From NCBI RefSeq assembly GCF_905147365.1, contig NC_056418.1:1208001-1272000 (forward strand): a stretch of 64,000 nt of DNA, given 5' to 3'. The stretch comes from Aricia agestis. Its lineage: Eukaryota; Arthropoda; Insecta; Lepidoptera; Lycaenidae. Both the position numbers and the translations under genes were made by a program. The notes under the pieces were generated by a model. That model made no database searches, was not told the DNA's origin, and saw nothing but the letters and a program-made list of their open reading frames with translations. Positions 1-12,100 of the stretch are shown here, piece by piece (position 1 is the stretch's first letter; the number at the start of each line of letters is the position of its first letter).

Positions 1-1711
1 CAAGGAAATGGCTTCGAGCCTTTACTTTTGGTAGCAACCAGGGCGTTAATGAGAGGCGCCTGAAACTTAGCAGCTTGGGGAATAAAACGCCTATAAAAGT
101 TAATCATGCCTAGGAAACGACGCATCCCCTGGATATTCTCAGGGGGCTTAAAATCCAAAAGTGCTTGGACACGTTCCTGTGGAGGACGAGTGCCATCAGC
201 ACTGATGTGATATCCTAGGAACTTTACCTCGCTGACACCCAGGATGCACTTGGAGGGGTTTAACACGACACCATACTCCTGGAGACGCAAAAATAGAGTG
301 CGCAAGTGCTCTTTGTGAGTACCCTCGTCTGGTGAAAAGATCAGAATGTCATCCACATAAGGGAAGCAGAAATCAAGACCCAGAGTGACCTCATCGATAA
401 AACGCTGGAAAGTTTGACCAGCGTTGCGCAAACCGAAGGTCATAAAAGGAAATTCGAAGAGGCCAAACGGAGTCGTGATGGCTGTCTTCGAAATATGGTC
501 CTTGAAGACCGGGATCTGATGGTATGCTTTCACCAGGTCGAGGGTACTGAACACCTTGGCTCCAGCGAGGTTGTGAGTAAAGTCATTAATGTGCCTCACG
601 GGATACTTATCGGGAATGGTCCTAGCGTTCAGGGCGCGGTAGTCGCCACAAGGACGCCAGGAATTGTCCTTTTTTACGGTCATATGCAAGGGAGACGACC
701 AGGCGCTCTTAGAAGGTCTGGCAATGCCACTACGTACCATGTCCTCGAATTCTTTTTTAGCAGAAATCAATTTCTGAGGCGCTAACCGACGAGGGCGGCA
801 AGAAACTGGGGGACCATCAGTAGTCTGTATGTGATGCACAGTATTGTGCTTAATGACTCTGGGCAAACCAGGCGGTCGGGTGATATCCGGAAATTCGGCG
901 AGTACAGACACAAAGTTGGAAGTACCGGCGACGATGGCTTTGACGCTGGGCTGCTCGACGGATGCGCAGGATGCAGGGCAAGATAAGCCGGTGATACCAT
1001 CTATCAATGTCTTACTGCGACAATCAGGTAACAGGCGGTAATGTGCTAGAAAATCCGCACCTATTATCGCCCGCTGTACGTCAGCAACGACAAATAGCCA
1101 CTCAAAGTCCCGACGTAAACCTAAATTAAGCCGGAGGTTGACTGTACCAAAAGTTTTGACATTACTTCCGTTTGCAGCTGTTAACACGTAGTCAGGCGAT
1201 TCTGCCCGTCTAGGAAGCCAGCTATGGGGGAAGCAGCATAAATCCGATCCGGTGTCAATTAAAAATTGGCGTTTAGTTACCTGGTCAGTAACAAAGAGAC
1301 GGCGGCTAACTGATGAACAATCAGTCTCCGCCACTACTGATTGCCTCTGGAGTTTTCCGGGGGCTCGGTCCAGGTGCACGGCTTTATGCATTTGGCACCT
1401 TTAACCCCGAAATGCCGGTGGTACCAGCAAAGTGTACTTGGAGCTGGTGAGTTCGCACGAGAGTTCCTAGACCTTGACCTGTTCCGGTTGCGGACACGGG
1501 GTCGGTCACGTAAGGAGAGAGCATTGATCCGTTTGCTAAGTTTCTCGATTTTACCCATCAAACTGACCAAAAGATCCTGGGAAGGAGGAAAGGAGGGTAA
1601 AACGCTGGCTGACGGCGCAGCTGTAAAGAACACTGCCGAAGGTACTAGATTAGCTAACTGTTGTGACAAATCCGGCTGAAATGTGTCACCTTCACCCTCA
1701 CTGTCTGCCAT
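1..1711 (-). mobile_element. Ty3/gypsy LTR retrotransposon remnant (gag end, protease, RT)
   Basis: Read on the minus strand this is the middle of a gypsy-type polyprotein running off the left edge. A short gag-like frame (1711-1334) ends in TAG. The pol frame follows in the -1 register, as in gypsy elements that use ribosomal frameshifting. An aspartic protease motif DTGSD is encoded at 1256-1242, then reverse transcriptase with the YVDD catalytic box at 359-348, then the RT thumb/connection segment with FYRRFIP near the edge. RNase H, integrase and the 3' LTR would lie outside the window. I did not see an internal stop in the parts translated by hand. The 5' LTR, expected to the right, was not identified. 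Confidence 0.85.
1334..1711 (-). pseudogene. Gag-like ORF with zinc-knuckle-like end, probably missing its capsid core
   Basis: The frame gives about 125 residues from the ATG at 1711. It starts acidic (MADSEGEGD), has a short helix with K/E/L residues, an Arg/Ser/Asn-rich basic stretch, and ends with a C-x3-H-type cysteine/histidine cluster (CWYHRHFG...C...C) typical of gypsy gag tails. A normal gypsy gag is about 300-400 residues; no capsid-like segment is present, so an internal deletion is inferred. An upstream extension to 1858 is hydrophobic and Phe/Leu-rich and is probably untranslated leader. The function would be RNA packaging; this copy is probably dead. Confidence 0.6.
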
Positions 1712-3361
1712 ATTGAGAAAAAGGAATAACCAAAACCGCGAGAAAAGAAAAAAAAAAAAAAAATTGTGCACCAAATATGTCCCAAGTTTATGTACAAATG
1801 GTAACTTAAAAACTAATATCTTATTTATAAAAATTAAAATTAAGTTTCTCGCACACAAATATTTACAAAGGAAAGGTTATTTCCCAAAAACAGCATTCAA
1901 ACACACAAAGAAATGCTAAAATGAAAAGAAATGTTAAACTAAAGGCAATAATGTTGTAAAAATAAAAGTTAGTTTGTTAAAATTAACATTCAGACTTTAC
2001 AGGCAAAAACACATGAAATTAGTGCAAAAAAAAACCTTAATTGCGTAAAACTAATGTAGTGCCTGGCGTGAATTGACAATATTACTATTAGTTTTTAGCA
2101 AAATAGCATAATATATGCATAAAGTTAAGTTTAAACCGGTAAGAAAACAAAATTAGTCTATGTTAATGCAATGTCCCAAAAATGTGATTAATTGCAAACA
2201 AAACGTGCCAAACATTTACCAATATACGTTTATACACATTATAACTACGTACTAACTAAATTGTCCTTTGAAAAAAACCTAACTAACTTACTGTTAAAAG
2301 TTCGAAGAAAACGACATAAAAACTCTTTTCCCGTTATTACCAAAGTTTGTTTACGTTTTTCTCACTTGACAGATATTGACGTACCACAAACGACAAAAGA
2401 CCGTTCCGAGCATAGATAATAATACCATATGTTCCGAGGTGTAAAAGTCACAGTCAAAGATTCGGAAACGTATGACAAAATATTATGTCACTAGTAAGTA
2501 CGGCCAACACTATAAACGAATGAAGTGAAAGCGGAAGTAGACAACTGTAGGGCCACACCACCGAATTAATGGCCAGGGAAAAGTCCCGATTCTCGACAAT
2601 ATAATATGGCGAATGGCTTGATCGAAGCTTCTCAAGGGAGATTTTCTCTTGATGGAGTCTTCTTTCAATGCCGGAAAACGGAATGGTTGAATTACAGCTA
2701 GGAGTATGCCGATATAAGTTGATTTCCACCCGAAATCCAGCGAAAATCTAGTCGCGGAACGGCAGCCGGGTCGTTAAAAGGAAAACAGATTTGTACTTGG
2801 TAGCGGCGAAGATGACGGCCGAGATAAAAAACCTCAAGGCAGCCAGCGCAGGAACCAGGAACGTGACGGTGGGGACTGTAGTCCTCGTCTCCGACGTCCT
2901 ATGGCATGCGTCGTACACGGCCGCTGCACACAATGTTCACCCCCGACAATGGAAATCCAACTTGAACGTACGGCGTCACCACTTTGGAGGATCATTGAAA
3001 TGATAGGCAGATATTTCTATAAATGAAACTACCAGATCTTCAAATCTCACTGAAATATAATATTTAAAAAATGCGTGTTCACAAAATCAACATCTAGCTT
3101 GTCGCTAGCCATAATAATTTTTAACAATTTGTCAACCAACTGTCTTCCGTACATTTTTTTCCTCTCCAGCCTTAAAATATAATATAAGCAATAGTGTCAT
3201 AGACTACAAACTAATATTATCAGATTTAAATAACGATCATTAATATTAATTAAAATTAAGCTCGCAGGTGCGACAGAGACGCCACATGCTTATCGATATT
3301 TAATATTTTACAATAACATAAAACTAAAATAAAAATCATTCACTTATCTTTATATTTTTCA
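1712..3361. other. AT-rich spacer, probably leader of the gypsy element plus unrelated DNA
   Basis: About 1.65 kb without a convincing gene. 1740-2200 is A-rich and adjoins the gag start, so it may be the element's 5' leader. 2440-3005 is less AT-rich and holds short frames on both strands with no recognisable domain. No tRNA, LTR ends or inverted repeats were recognised. Upstream DDX42 exons were looked for here and not found. Confidence 0.4.
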
Positions 3362-3365
3362 CCTT

Positions 3366-4011
3366 TTTAACGTTGTTAGTGGCGGCCGAAAAGGAAGATC
3401 TTCCGACCGAGCGAGATAGCATGCTCGGTCAGGCCGAAGCCCACTGACGTCATTTCAGACGTTGTATATATCTTGCTGTTCTCCGAAACTTCGATAGCGC
3501 GATGCAGGAATGTTAGGCGAATTGTGGGTACCGCCACATCACTCTCCCCCGAAGACCTGTGGTATTCTTCGATGCGCTTGTGTTGTCAGGTGTGGGCCGA
3601 AGCTACGCGTGCAATGACCAGGAGAGGGACCCCGTGCTCTGCTTGTTGACCGGTCGTTGTAGCCTATGGCTGCCCCGTTCAAGCCAGACACGGGTTCGAC
3701 CAGCGCGGACGCCCAACGCGGCTTATGGTCGAGGCGACCCGGTTATGCTTGATGTCTGCTGACGTGGTGCGGAGGGGCGGGGAGTGTTGATGATGATTGA
3801 TGTCCAGAAAGATGCGTGTTCTTGTCGGTGGTCACCAATTTAACGTTGTTCGTGGCGGCCGAAAAGGAAGATCTTCCGACCGAGCGAGATAGTATGCTCG
3901 GTCAGGCCGAAGCCCACTGACGTCATTTCAGACGTTGTATATATCTTGCTGTTCTCCGAAACTTCGATAGCGCGATGCTGGAATGTTAGGCGAATTGTGG
4001 GTACCGCCACA
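3366..4011 (-). mobile_element. TRIM-like miniature LTR retrotransposon with both LTRs, PBS, PPT and TSD
   Basis: Two direct repeats of 173 bp (3366-3538 and 3839-4011) differ at three positions by eye (about 98% identity) and flank a 300-bp interior with no ORF. Read on the minus strand each LTR begins TGTGGCGGTACC and ends near CGTTAAA. TTGGTGACC follows the first LTR like a primer-binding site, and a purine tract GGGGGAGAGTGA precedes the second LTR like a polypurine tract. The 4-bp CCTT at 3362-3365 and 4012-4015 is the target-site duplication. A TATATA motif sits mid-LTR. All parts of a non-autonomous LTR element are present, and near-identical LTRs imply recent insertion. Relation to the neighbouring gypsy remnant is unproven. 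Confidence 0.85.
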
Positions 4012-4029
4012 CCTTAAACCCGGCCGCAC

Positions 4030-4183
4030 ATTATCCGAAATTTCTGATCAGAAAAATTCGGACGCCCCGCCCCGCTCATACATTTTGACACGTGAGAAAT
4101 TCTGATAGTATGCGGGGTCTACAACAAAATGTATGAACAGCGTGCGTTCCCCGGGCGTCCGAATTTTTCTGATTATCCGAATT
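4030..4183. mobile_element. Small foldback MITE
   Basis: Inverted arms of 21 bp (4047-4067 and 4153-4173, core CAGAAAAATTCGGACGCCC) surround an 85-bp centre. ATTATCCGAA-like tips extend the match irregularly outward. No coding capacity. A target duplication could not be fixed. Confidence 0.6.
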
Positions 4184-4329
4184 ACCTTTGAAATGTATAT
4201 TTTTCAGGATTATTCTTCTGATTTACACTGCAATCACTTACAGCACAAATCACCATTTTTATGATGATGATGATATATAGATGAATGTAATTATCATAGT
4301 AACTTATAATTTTGGTTCTTTAAACAACT

Positions 4330-4690
4330 CTGAAACTCCCAAACATGTATGTATAAGGAATCCGGAGTTCTGTTCAGCACCTTCGGAACCGTGGTATACC
4401 ATGGGGAAAAACCTTACTTTTTGGTAGCATATAATCAAAATACATCATATAAATCCAAAATAACCATATGTTCCCATTTGAATATCAAGGAGTCACCTCG
4501 ATTTCTCATGGTTTCCATCATCAGACCACCACTTTTGTGAACATGGTACCTACTCGGAACAATACAATGTACAACAAAAGAAAAATTTTGAAAATCGGTT
4601 CACAAACGGCGGAGTAATCGTTGAACATACATAAAAAAAGATATCCACAGCCGAACGTCTATCCTCCTCCTTTTTGGAAGTCGGTTAAAA
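4330..4690 (+). repeat. LINE 3' tail fragment
   Basis: The stretch ends with AAATCGGTTCACAAACGG, a run of A, then TCCTCCTCCTTTTTGGAAG, a tail I recognise as dispersed in moth and butterfly DNA. Only non-coding tail sequence is visible; the RT domain is absent, consistent with 5' truncation. Clade not assigned. Confidence 0.5.
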
Positions 4691-5210
4691 ATATTATGAT
4701 ATTTTATGATATGTATTTAATTGAAGAATAAAATATAATATTATACTATGTGTGTTGTTTACTTCCAATGTACGGGCTGATTTAGATAGATTTTACCTGA
4801 GTAATAAATAAGTAACTTTATAATGTGTTATTTACCGCTATAAGAACCTCATGTCATAACATATCCGACGATTGAAAAATCATTCCAAACGAAAATGTGT
4901 ATCTACTTTTCAATCGTCACCTTTTTTGCCAATAATTAAAATTTATGATACCTAATTTGAAATACAAATTCTGTCAAAGTTGCATATTATTTATTTCTTA
5001 AAGAAACTCAGGTAAAATAACTCGAACGGACTATACTATCGATAGCAAAATACTATACTATGGATAGTAAAATATACATCACTAGCACACGCACACATTG
5101 ACAGATCGAAAATGGTCACGCATTTTCGGGTTGTCAGGTGGTCTATACGACAGTATATATTAAGTCTATGGTTCTAAGTCGGCATACTCTATAATTCTGT
5201 CTACTCTGAC
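4691..5210. other. AT-rich spacer
   Basis: No gene seen. It holds an imperfect inverted pair around 4870-4920 (GACGATTGAAAA / TTTTCAATCGTC) and a small tandem motif ACTATACTAT..GATAG near 5030-5070. Confidence 0.4.
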
Positions 5211-5700
5211 TATAGTTTGTGCGTTTTAAGATGATATGGGTGACACTTCTCATATTCCTTGCTATGGGTTTTTTTACAAAAAAACAAAAAAATCAAAATG
5301 TAATAAATTATATTCCATCTACAAAAACAAATGTTTCCTATAATTGTAATTGAATAAAAATGAAAAGTTGCAAAATGCTAACTTATTAATATAAAATTAT
5401 AAATTTTAACTGTGAATAATATTGTTACGAAAATATTTGAAAAATGTCAGATGCATGAAATGGAACTTATGCCAATAGAGATTGACACTGTTGAATCGAA
5501 ATCAAATCGATAAAAAGGGCGGCTATTTTAAATCGCCGGTGCCACTCTGAAACGTCAGTACGAAATCGATAATTTTGATTGCAATTCCTTTACGAAGTGA
5601 TTCGATATTTTTAAATTATCGATTAATTTTCTTAGGTAACTTCCCTACTATTGTCAATTATAATGTGTCACCCATATCATCTTAAAACGCACAAACTATA
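5211..5700. mobile_element. 490-bp non-autonomous DNA transposon with 36-bp perfect TIRs
   Basis: The 36 bases at 5211-5246 (TATAGTTTGTGCG...GGGTGACAC) are repeated exactly as the reverse complement at 5665-5700. The interior has no ORF. TATA at both tips would fit a TA target duplication of a Tc1/mariner-type element, but the exact ends are ambiguous. It lies about 400 bp left of the first visible DDX42 exon. Confidence 0.75.
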
Positions 5701-6115
5701 ATAGCTTATTTATTAAAAATTCTAATTTTATAAAAATTATATGTAGCTTTCATGGTAATATCTTTAGATAATATATTCAGTTTCATGAGAGTAATTGGAA
5801 ATTGAAAAAAAATCGAAAATTTATGGTCATATCAGCTAAATGCTGCTAGATCATTAACAATTAATAATAAATAAATATTATACAAGAATACATTTGTGAT
5901 TACAATTTGTGTGAATAATTTTATTTGCATAAAGTTAAGGTCAAAAATGTAATTTAGTAAGTTATGGCCGTAAATGACAAATTGATTTATAGCATAGTCT
6001 AAACTCTAAAGCACTAGTTCCCAACCAGTGGTCCATGGACCACTAGTGGTCCGCAGTCAAAATATGGTCTGCAAAATTTGGAGGAATTCCTGATCTAAAG
6101 TGTTAATGATTTTAG

Positions 6116-9100
6116 GTATATGGAAGAAAATCCACTGACTACTGGTGATGATGGATCTGATGTGGAAATTGAATATGACGAAGACGGCAACCCCATTCCA
6201 CCACCAAAGAAGAAGTTCATAGATCCCTTGCCACCGATAGATCACTCCGAGATAAAGTATGAACCATTTGAGAAGAACTTCTACACTCCACACGAAGAGA
6301 TTGAGAATTTGGATCAGCAGAAAGTTGAAGAGCTGAAGAAGAATCTTGGTGTTAAGGTACTCAAAATCAAAATATTTATTTCCAAATAGGTTAAAACAAA
6401 GTTAACACTTTTAGAACGTCGCGTCTACATGAGGCCTACCACAGGTTCGGGAACTACCCCGCCGAGAAGATCCGGCGTATGAAACTCGCGCGGGTCCACC
6501 TCTTACCAAAAAGGCGGAAAATTACAATAATATCGCTAAAGCAATTTACAATAGGTATGTAAAATGTGGTACATTTATACACATAGAAGCTATGGTCAGT
6601 CAGCTTATTTTTCCCAAGATGTGCCATCATTGAGAAAATCATTTACCCTATAATAAGCCTTAGCATACAAACATTCTTTAACAACTTTTTTATATTGAAT
6701 GAAAGATTTTGGACGTACTAATATCTTTATTATTGACTAGACGACACCCGCAACTCTGTTGCGCCAAAATTCGTTTATCGCGTGAGAACCGTAAAATTTT
6801 CCACTATAAAAAGTAGCCTATGTGCTTTTCTTGGTTTCCTTTTGGTATAGCTTGTTTAGTATACTCTTAGTATACCAAATTTTAGCTAAAGCGGTTCAGC
6901 GGTTTGGGCGTGAAGAGGTAACAGACACACAGGCACACTTCGCATTTATAATATTAGTATGGACTATTCTTTTGCTATAAGACTCACTGCACTTTCTTAT
7001 TTATTTTTACATGGAAATTTACTAAAATGGATTCAACAAGCAATAAAGATCCTTTATTATCCAGTTTAATGAGCTTTGATCTAAGTGTAAACTGGTTATT
7101 GAGTATGAATGTAAAAGCACTTACACATATATTATTGAGGTTTTATTATATTCATTATTTTTAATATTTATTTATTCATTTTATTTATTTATTTCTTCAC
7201 AAAAGTATACATATTACATGAACAAAACTCGGTGTCACAAAAACCTGAAGGGTTTGTCCGTACACCGGTGCATCCATCTTCAAATGCTCACTGTTATACA
7301 TAATACTTATCAAACTATATCCGTACATACAATATATAAATAAACAATTAATTATTCATTCAAAACACAGAATGAAACCATTAGTACTGCCAGTTATAGG
7401 CGGGCAACGAATGGGCGAGCATCTCACACCGCACGCCTTGCGCGCTGCGTGCGCCTCTCGACCCTTGAGATAACAAGGCGATAACACAACCAGTTCGGTG
7501 TTACACCGCACGAGTAATAAGTAATTAAATATTAATTTAAGATTATTATCAAGATAGCAAAAGCACATTTATACTAATTTTTGGTTTAAAATTATTCCAG
7601 ATCTCGGGTCCTGATCCCCCTAAGCCAGTCAGCAGTTTTGGCCACCTGGGCTTTGATGAGCAGCTGATGAAGGCTATCAGGCGGTCGGAGTACACTCAGC
7701 CTACACCGATTCAAGCAGCCGGCATACCTGCAGCTTTGTCTGGACGGGATCTTATTGGTAATTTAAATTAAACTCTTAATTCTTTTTCTAATTTAGACAA
7801 TCCTTACTATAAAACTATCATCAGATTTGTATGACACAGTCTCAGTCTTGAGTTGTAGAGTATTTGTATGTATTTCTAAAGCATATTTTGTATATATAGA
7901 GAATCAAGAGTGTTTTGACATACTTTTGTTTTGGCTGACTCTGCTCTAGCACGTCAAATAGATGGCGCAATGTGTAGCTTAAGCTGATCGCAAATGGGTC
8001 GCACCGCGCCGAACGCGCCGCATTTTAAAATTCGTTGTATGAAATGACTTCACGCAATGCGGACACATTCATTCGCACCGTACGCGCCGCATTCGTGACG
8101 TCACTTCATACAACGGAATCTGAGATGCGTCGCGTACTGTGCGGACGAATGTGCGATCACCTGTGGTCTTTTGTGGTTGCCGACACGTTGGCGTACAAAT
8201 AGCCTAAGTTGTATTATAATTTGTCAGGTATCGCGCGAACCGGTTCGGGTAAGACTGCGGCGTTTCTCTGGCCCTTGCTGGTGCACATTATGGACCAGAA
8301 GGAGTTGGCACCGGGGGACGGACCTATAGGCCTAATTCTTGCACCTACGAGGGAGTTAGCACAACAGGTATAATTTGTTGATTCTTTTAAATTATTTTTA
8401 CCCTCAAAGGTATAGCAAAATTTTCTCAAGACACGCAATAGCATAATAGAACAAAAGAGTAAACTTACAAGAAAAAACATAATATTCTAATTCTAACTAT
8501 TTTTTAATCGTTTTTGTATCTATTTCTAGATATATATGGAAGCAAAAAAGTTCGGCAAAGTATACAACATTCGCTGTGTGTGTTGTTATGGAGGTGGATC
8601 AAAATGGGAGCAGAGCAAAGCTTTAGAAGGTAAATCAGTTATTTAAAACAATTCAATAAAATTATCTTATTGTCTAAAGTCTAAACCAGTGGTCCCCAAC
8701 CTTTTTTTTCATGCGGGCCGCAAACATGTTTTGGTCTTGGTGTCGCGGGCCGCATCAATTTTTTTTAGGGTTAAAAAATAACATTCTTTAAAATTAACGA
8801 TTTAAAAAGTGGAAAAAATAGGGGGAAAAATATTTGGGGGCTTTTTAGGGGAACTTCAAAAAACACGTCTAATACAGTTTGTGATTTAGAATGTCAAAAC
8901 TAATCTATAACCAAAGTCTTCTGTAACCAAAACACAAATTAAACTTACACCTATCAATCAATGCTCTATTATAAATACTTTTTGTAATATCCCCATCATT
9001 TCTCAACATGAAAAATCCATGCCACCTTTCTTTTAGTGAGGGTATTTTAGGGGATCTAGGGGATTTCTGGGGGGAAATCAAATTAGTTCAGAGGTACGTC

Positions 9101-12100
9101 GCCGAGACCATCTGGCAACACTGAGTTGATTAATCCGATTCGAATTACGCATTGTGAATCCGGCCCCAAGTTTGATGATTTTGTTATAGATAAATAAATG
9201 AGATGTTTTTTTAAACCGATCCACATAGACCCTTTTGACCGTAATACTGGAAGCCTAGGTAGAATATTATTTTAAAAGTATGAGCGGTGACCGCAATTAG
9301 AAAGATCTTCCGATCGAGCGAGATAACATGCTCGGTCAGGCCGAAGCCCACTGACATCATTTCAAACGTTGTACATATCTTGCCGTTCTCCGAAACTTCG
9401 ATAGCGCGATGCAGGGCCCTTACCACGAAACGGTTTTGAGAGTCCTGTCCGCGTCCTGCTCTAACAACGTCATTTCACGTTTGTTAGAGTAGGACGCAAC
9501 ATTCTCGTACGATTGTTTGAGTCTCAAAACTATTTCGTGGTAAGGGCCCTGCATCGCGCTATCGAAGTTTCGGAGACGGTTTCGTAGATTTGTAGTAGGC
9601 CTACAGGATTGTGGCGCTAATACGGTACCGCCACATGATACAACCTACAGATTTTTGTAACACTTTATCATGTTTTGATAAGGTATTTTAACCTTTATTG
9701 TCATTGCAGGAGGGGCGGAAATAGTGGTGGGTACACCCGGCCGAGTGATAGACATGATCAAGTGTAAGGCGACCAACCTCCAGAGAGTCACATACTTGGT
9801 GCTCGACGAAGCTGACAGAATGTTCGACATGGGTTTCGGTACGTGATTTTTACTACTTGTTAGCTTAAAACCATCCAACAATTCTTTAATTTTCCACTGT
9901 ACACATACAATATTACAAGGATTTTTTGTTTCTTGCCTTATAAGTAAGTTTTACGAACAAAGGTACAGTTAATTGACGATCATGTACAGTATATTGTATG
10001 TCGAAAAATCTATAACCTAAAACTAACATTTATGGTTAGTACTCTTCTTTTGTCTATGGGCCGGATTTATATTTTTATGAGTACTTTAATTTTGCTGCCT
10101 CTATGTACGAACTATGCCGCCATCCTGGGACGCCATAAAACGCTGGCGCCCATAGGCAATGGCCTATACTGCATAAATCCAGAGCTGCTATGGTCGCACG
10201 TAACTCTATTGTCTATAACAGAGCCGCAAGTGCGGTCGATCTGCGCGCACGTCCGGCCGGAGCGGCAGGCGCTGCTGTTCTCTGCGACGTTCCCGCGCCG
10301 CGTGGAGCGGTTGGCGCGCGACGCGTTGCACGACCCCGTGCGCGTGACGCACGGCGCTGCGGGCGAGGCGTCGCATCTCGTCACGCAGTATGTTAGGTGA
10401 GTATCAGTGCCGTTTTCGGTGCTCAGGATGCTGGTGTTGCTGAAAAAAATGGCGCCCCTTTTGTTTTTATCCGGCGCGGGCGGTCGCTTAGCGTCATAAT
10501 CTGAAAAAATCTTATTCTTAGGGCCTGTTTCACCACTTCTTAATATGTGCCGGATAGGCTATCCACCACTTAACTTGATAGATAAAGTTGTGGATAGCCA
10601 TATAGGCACTTTATCAGGAAGTGATGAAACAGGCCCTTATTGATGTAAAGGTCCGTAGCAGTAATGTTATTGAAACCATCTTTTAAACCCATCAAGATCA
10701 CCATCAAGACTAGTGTCCATTAATTTATATTCGTATTTTTTTATATTTTGACGTGTTACTAAGTGAATTATGACTTTTTTTCAGGATATTCAACAAGCCA
10801 GAAGAAAAATGGTCGTGGTTGTTAAAAAATTTAGTGGAATTCTTATCAGCTGGAAGCGTTCTTATATTCGTCACTAAAAAGGTAATAATATTATAAATAA
10901 CTATTATATATAAAAGAAGTCGTCATACTGTGATTGTGACGTAATAGAATGCCACATTGCAGCTAGACGCGGAGCAGACAGCGGCCAACCTGGGAGTGCA
11001 GCAATACGACGCGCTCTTACTGCACGGTGACATGGAGCAGGCGGACCGGAACAAAGTCATCACGGCGTTCAAGCGACAGGAGTCCAACATATTGGTGGCT
11101 ACGGACGTCGCGGCACGTGGTTTAGGTGAGATACTCAGATCGATTTAGGTCACTGAGGAATTGTCAATTGTTATAAAACATTATTAAATTCTATAAAATG
11201 GAATTTATAAAATTATCCCTCAGATATCCCCCACATCCGCACCGTGATAAACTACAGCGTGGCGCGCGATGCGGACACGCACACGCACCGCGTGGGACGC
11301 ACGGGGCGAGCTGGCGTGCGCGGCGCCGCCCACACGCTGCTGTTGCGACACGCCGACCGCGAGTTCGCCGGACACCTCGTGCGGAACCTCGAGGGCGCCA
11401 TGCAGGTACACACACACACATATCACACGCACACGCACCGCGTCGGACTCACCGGGAGCGCACGTACACGTGCACGTACACGCACACGCGCACGTACACA
11501 CATATACCTATATATACATTATACACACGCGCGTCACTTAAACATACGCTTACATAATATAACATTTTAATTATTAATATTACTTACGTTTAAAAAAATG
11601 GCGATAACTTAATATCCGGTACACGGAAGCATACTGGAAGGATGAAAGAGGAACCATTAGTTTCTCTTTCATCATTAGATCTCCATTTCAACAAATTGAC
11701 TTAGGGCCTGTTTCACCACATACTTACACATGTAGAGTATGGAGTATCTGTCAGATAAGTTGTGGATAGCCTATCCGGCACTTATTAGTAAGTGGCGAAA
11801 AAGCCGTTAATCCACCAATCATGTGGTGTATGTCTAAAAACTGTAAACTGTTTTGTATACAGGACGTGCCGGAGGAGCTGATGCAGCTGGCGATGCAGTC
11901 GTCGTGGTTCCGCAAGTCGCGCTTCAAGAAGGGGAAGGGCAAGAACCTCAACATCGGCGGCTGCGGACTCGGGTGAATACTTTGCTTATTACTTAATTTT
12001 TTAATATTGTTTCTTTTGATTAAGTAGACAAGGTGTAACTTCCCACTTTCACAGTGAACTCTCTACAAGGAACACATTCATACCCTAAAGTATTATCACT

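Noticed and set aside
10032..10400. Longer frame through DDX42 intron into the exon at 10222
   Set aside because: The upstream half is intronic; conservation with DDX42 begins at EPQVRS after the acceptor.
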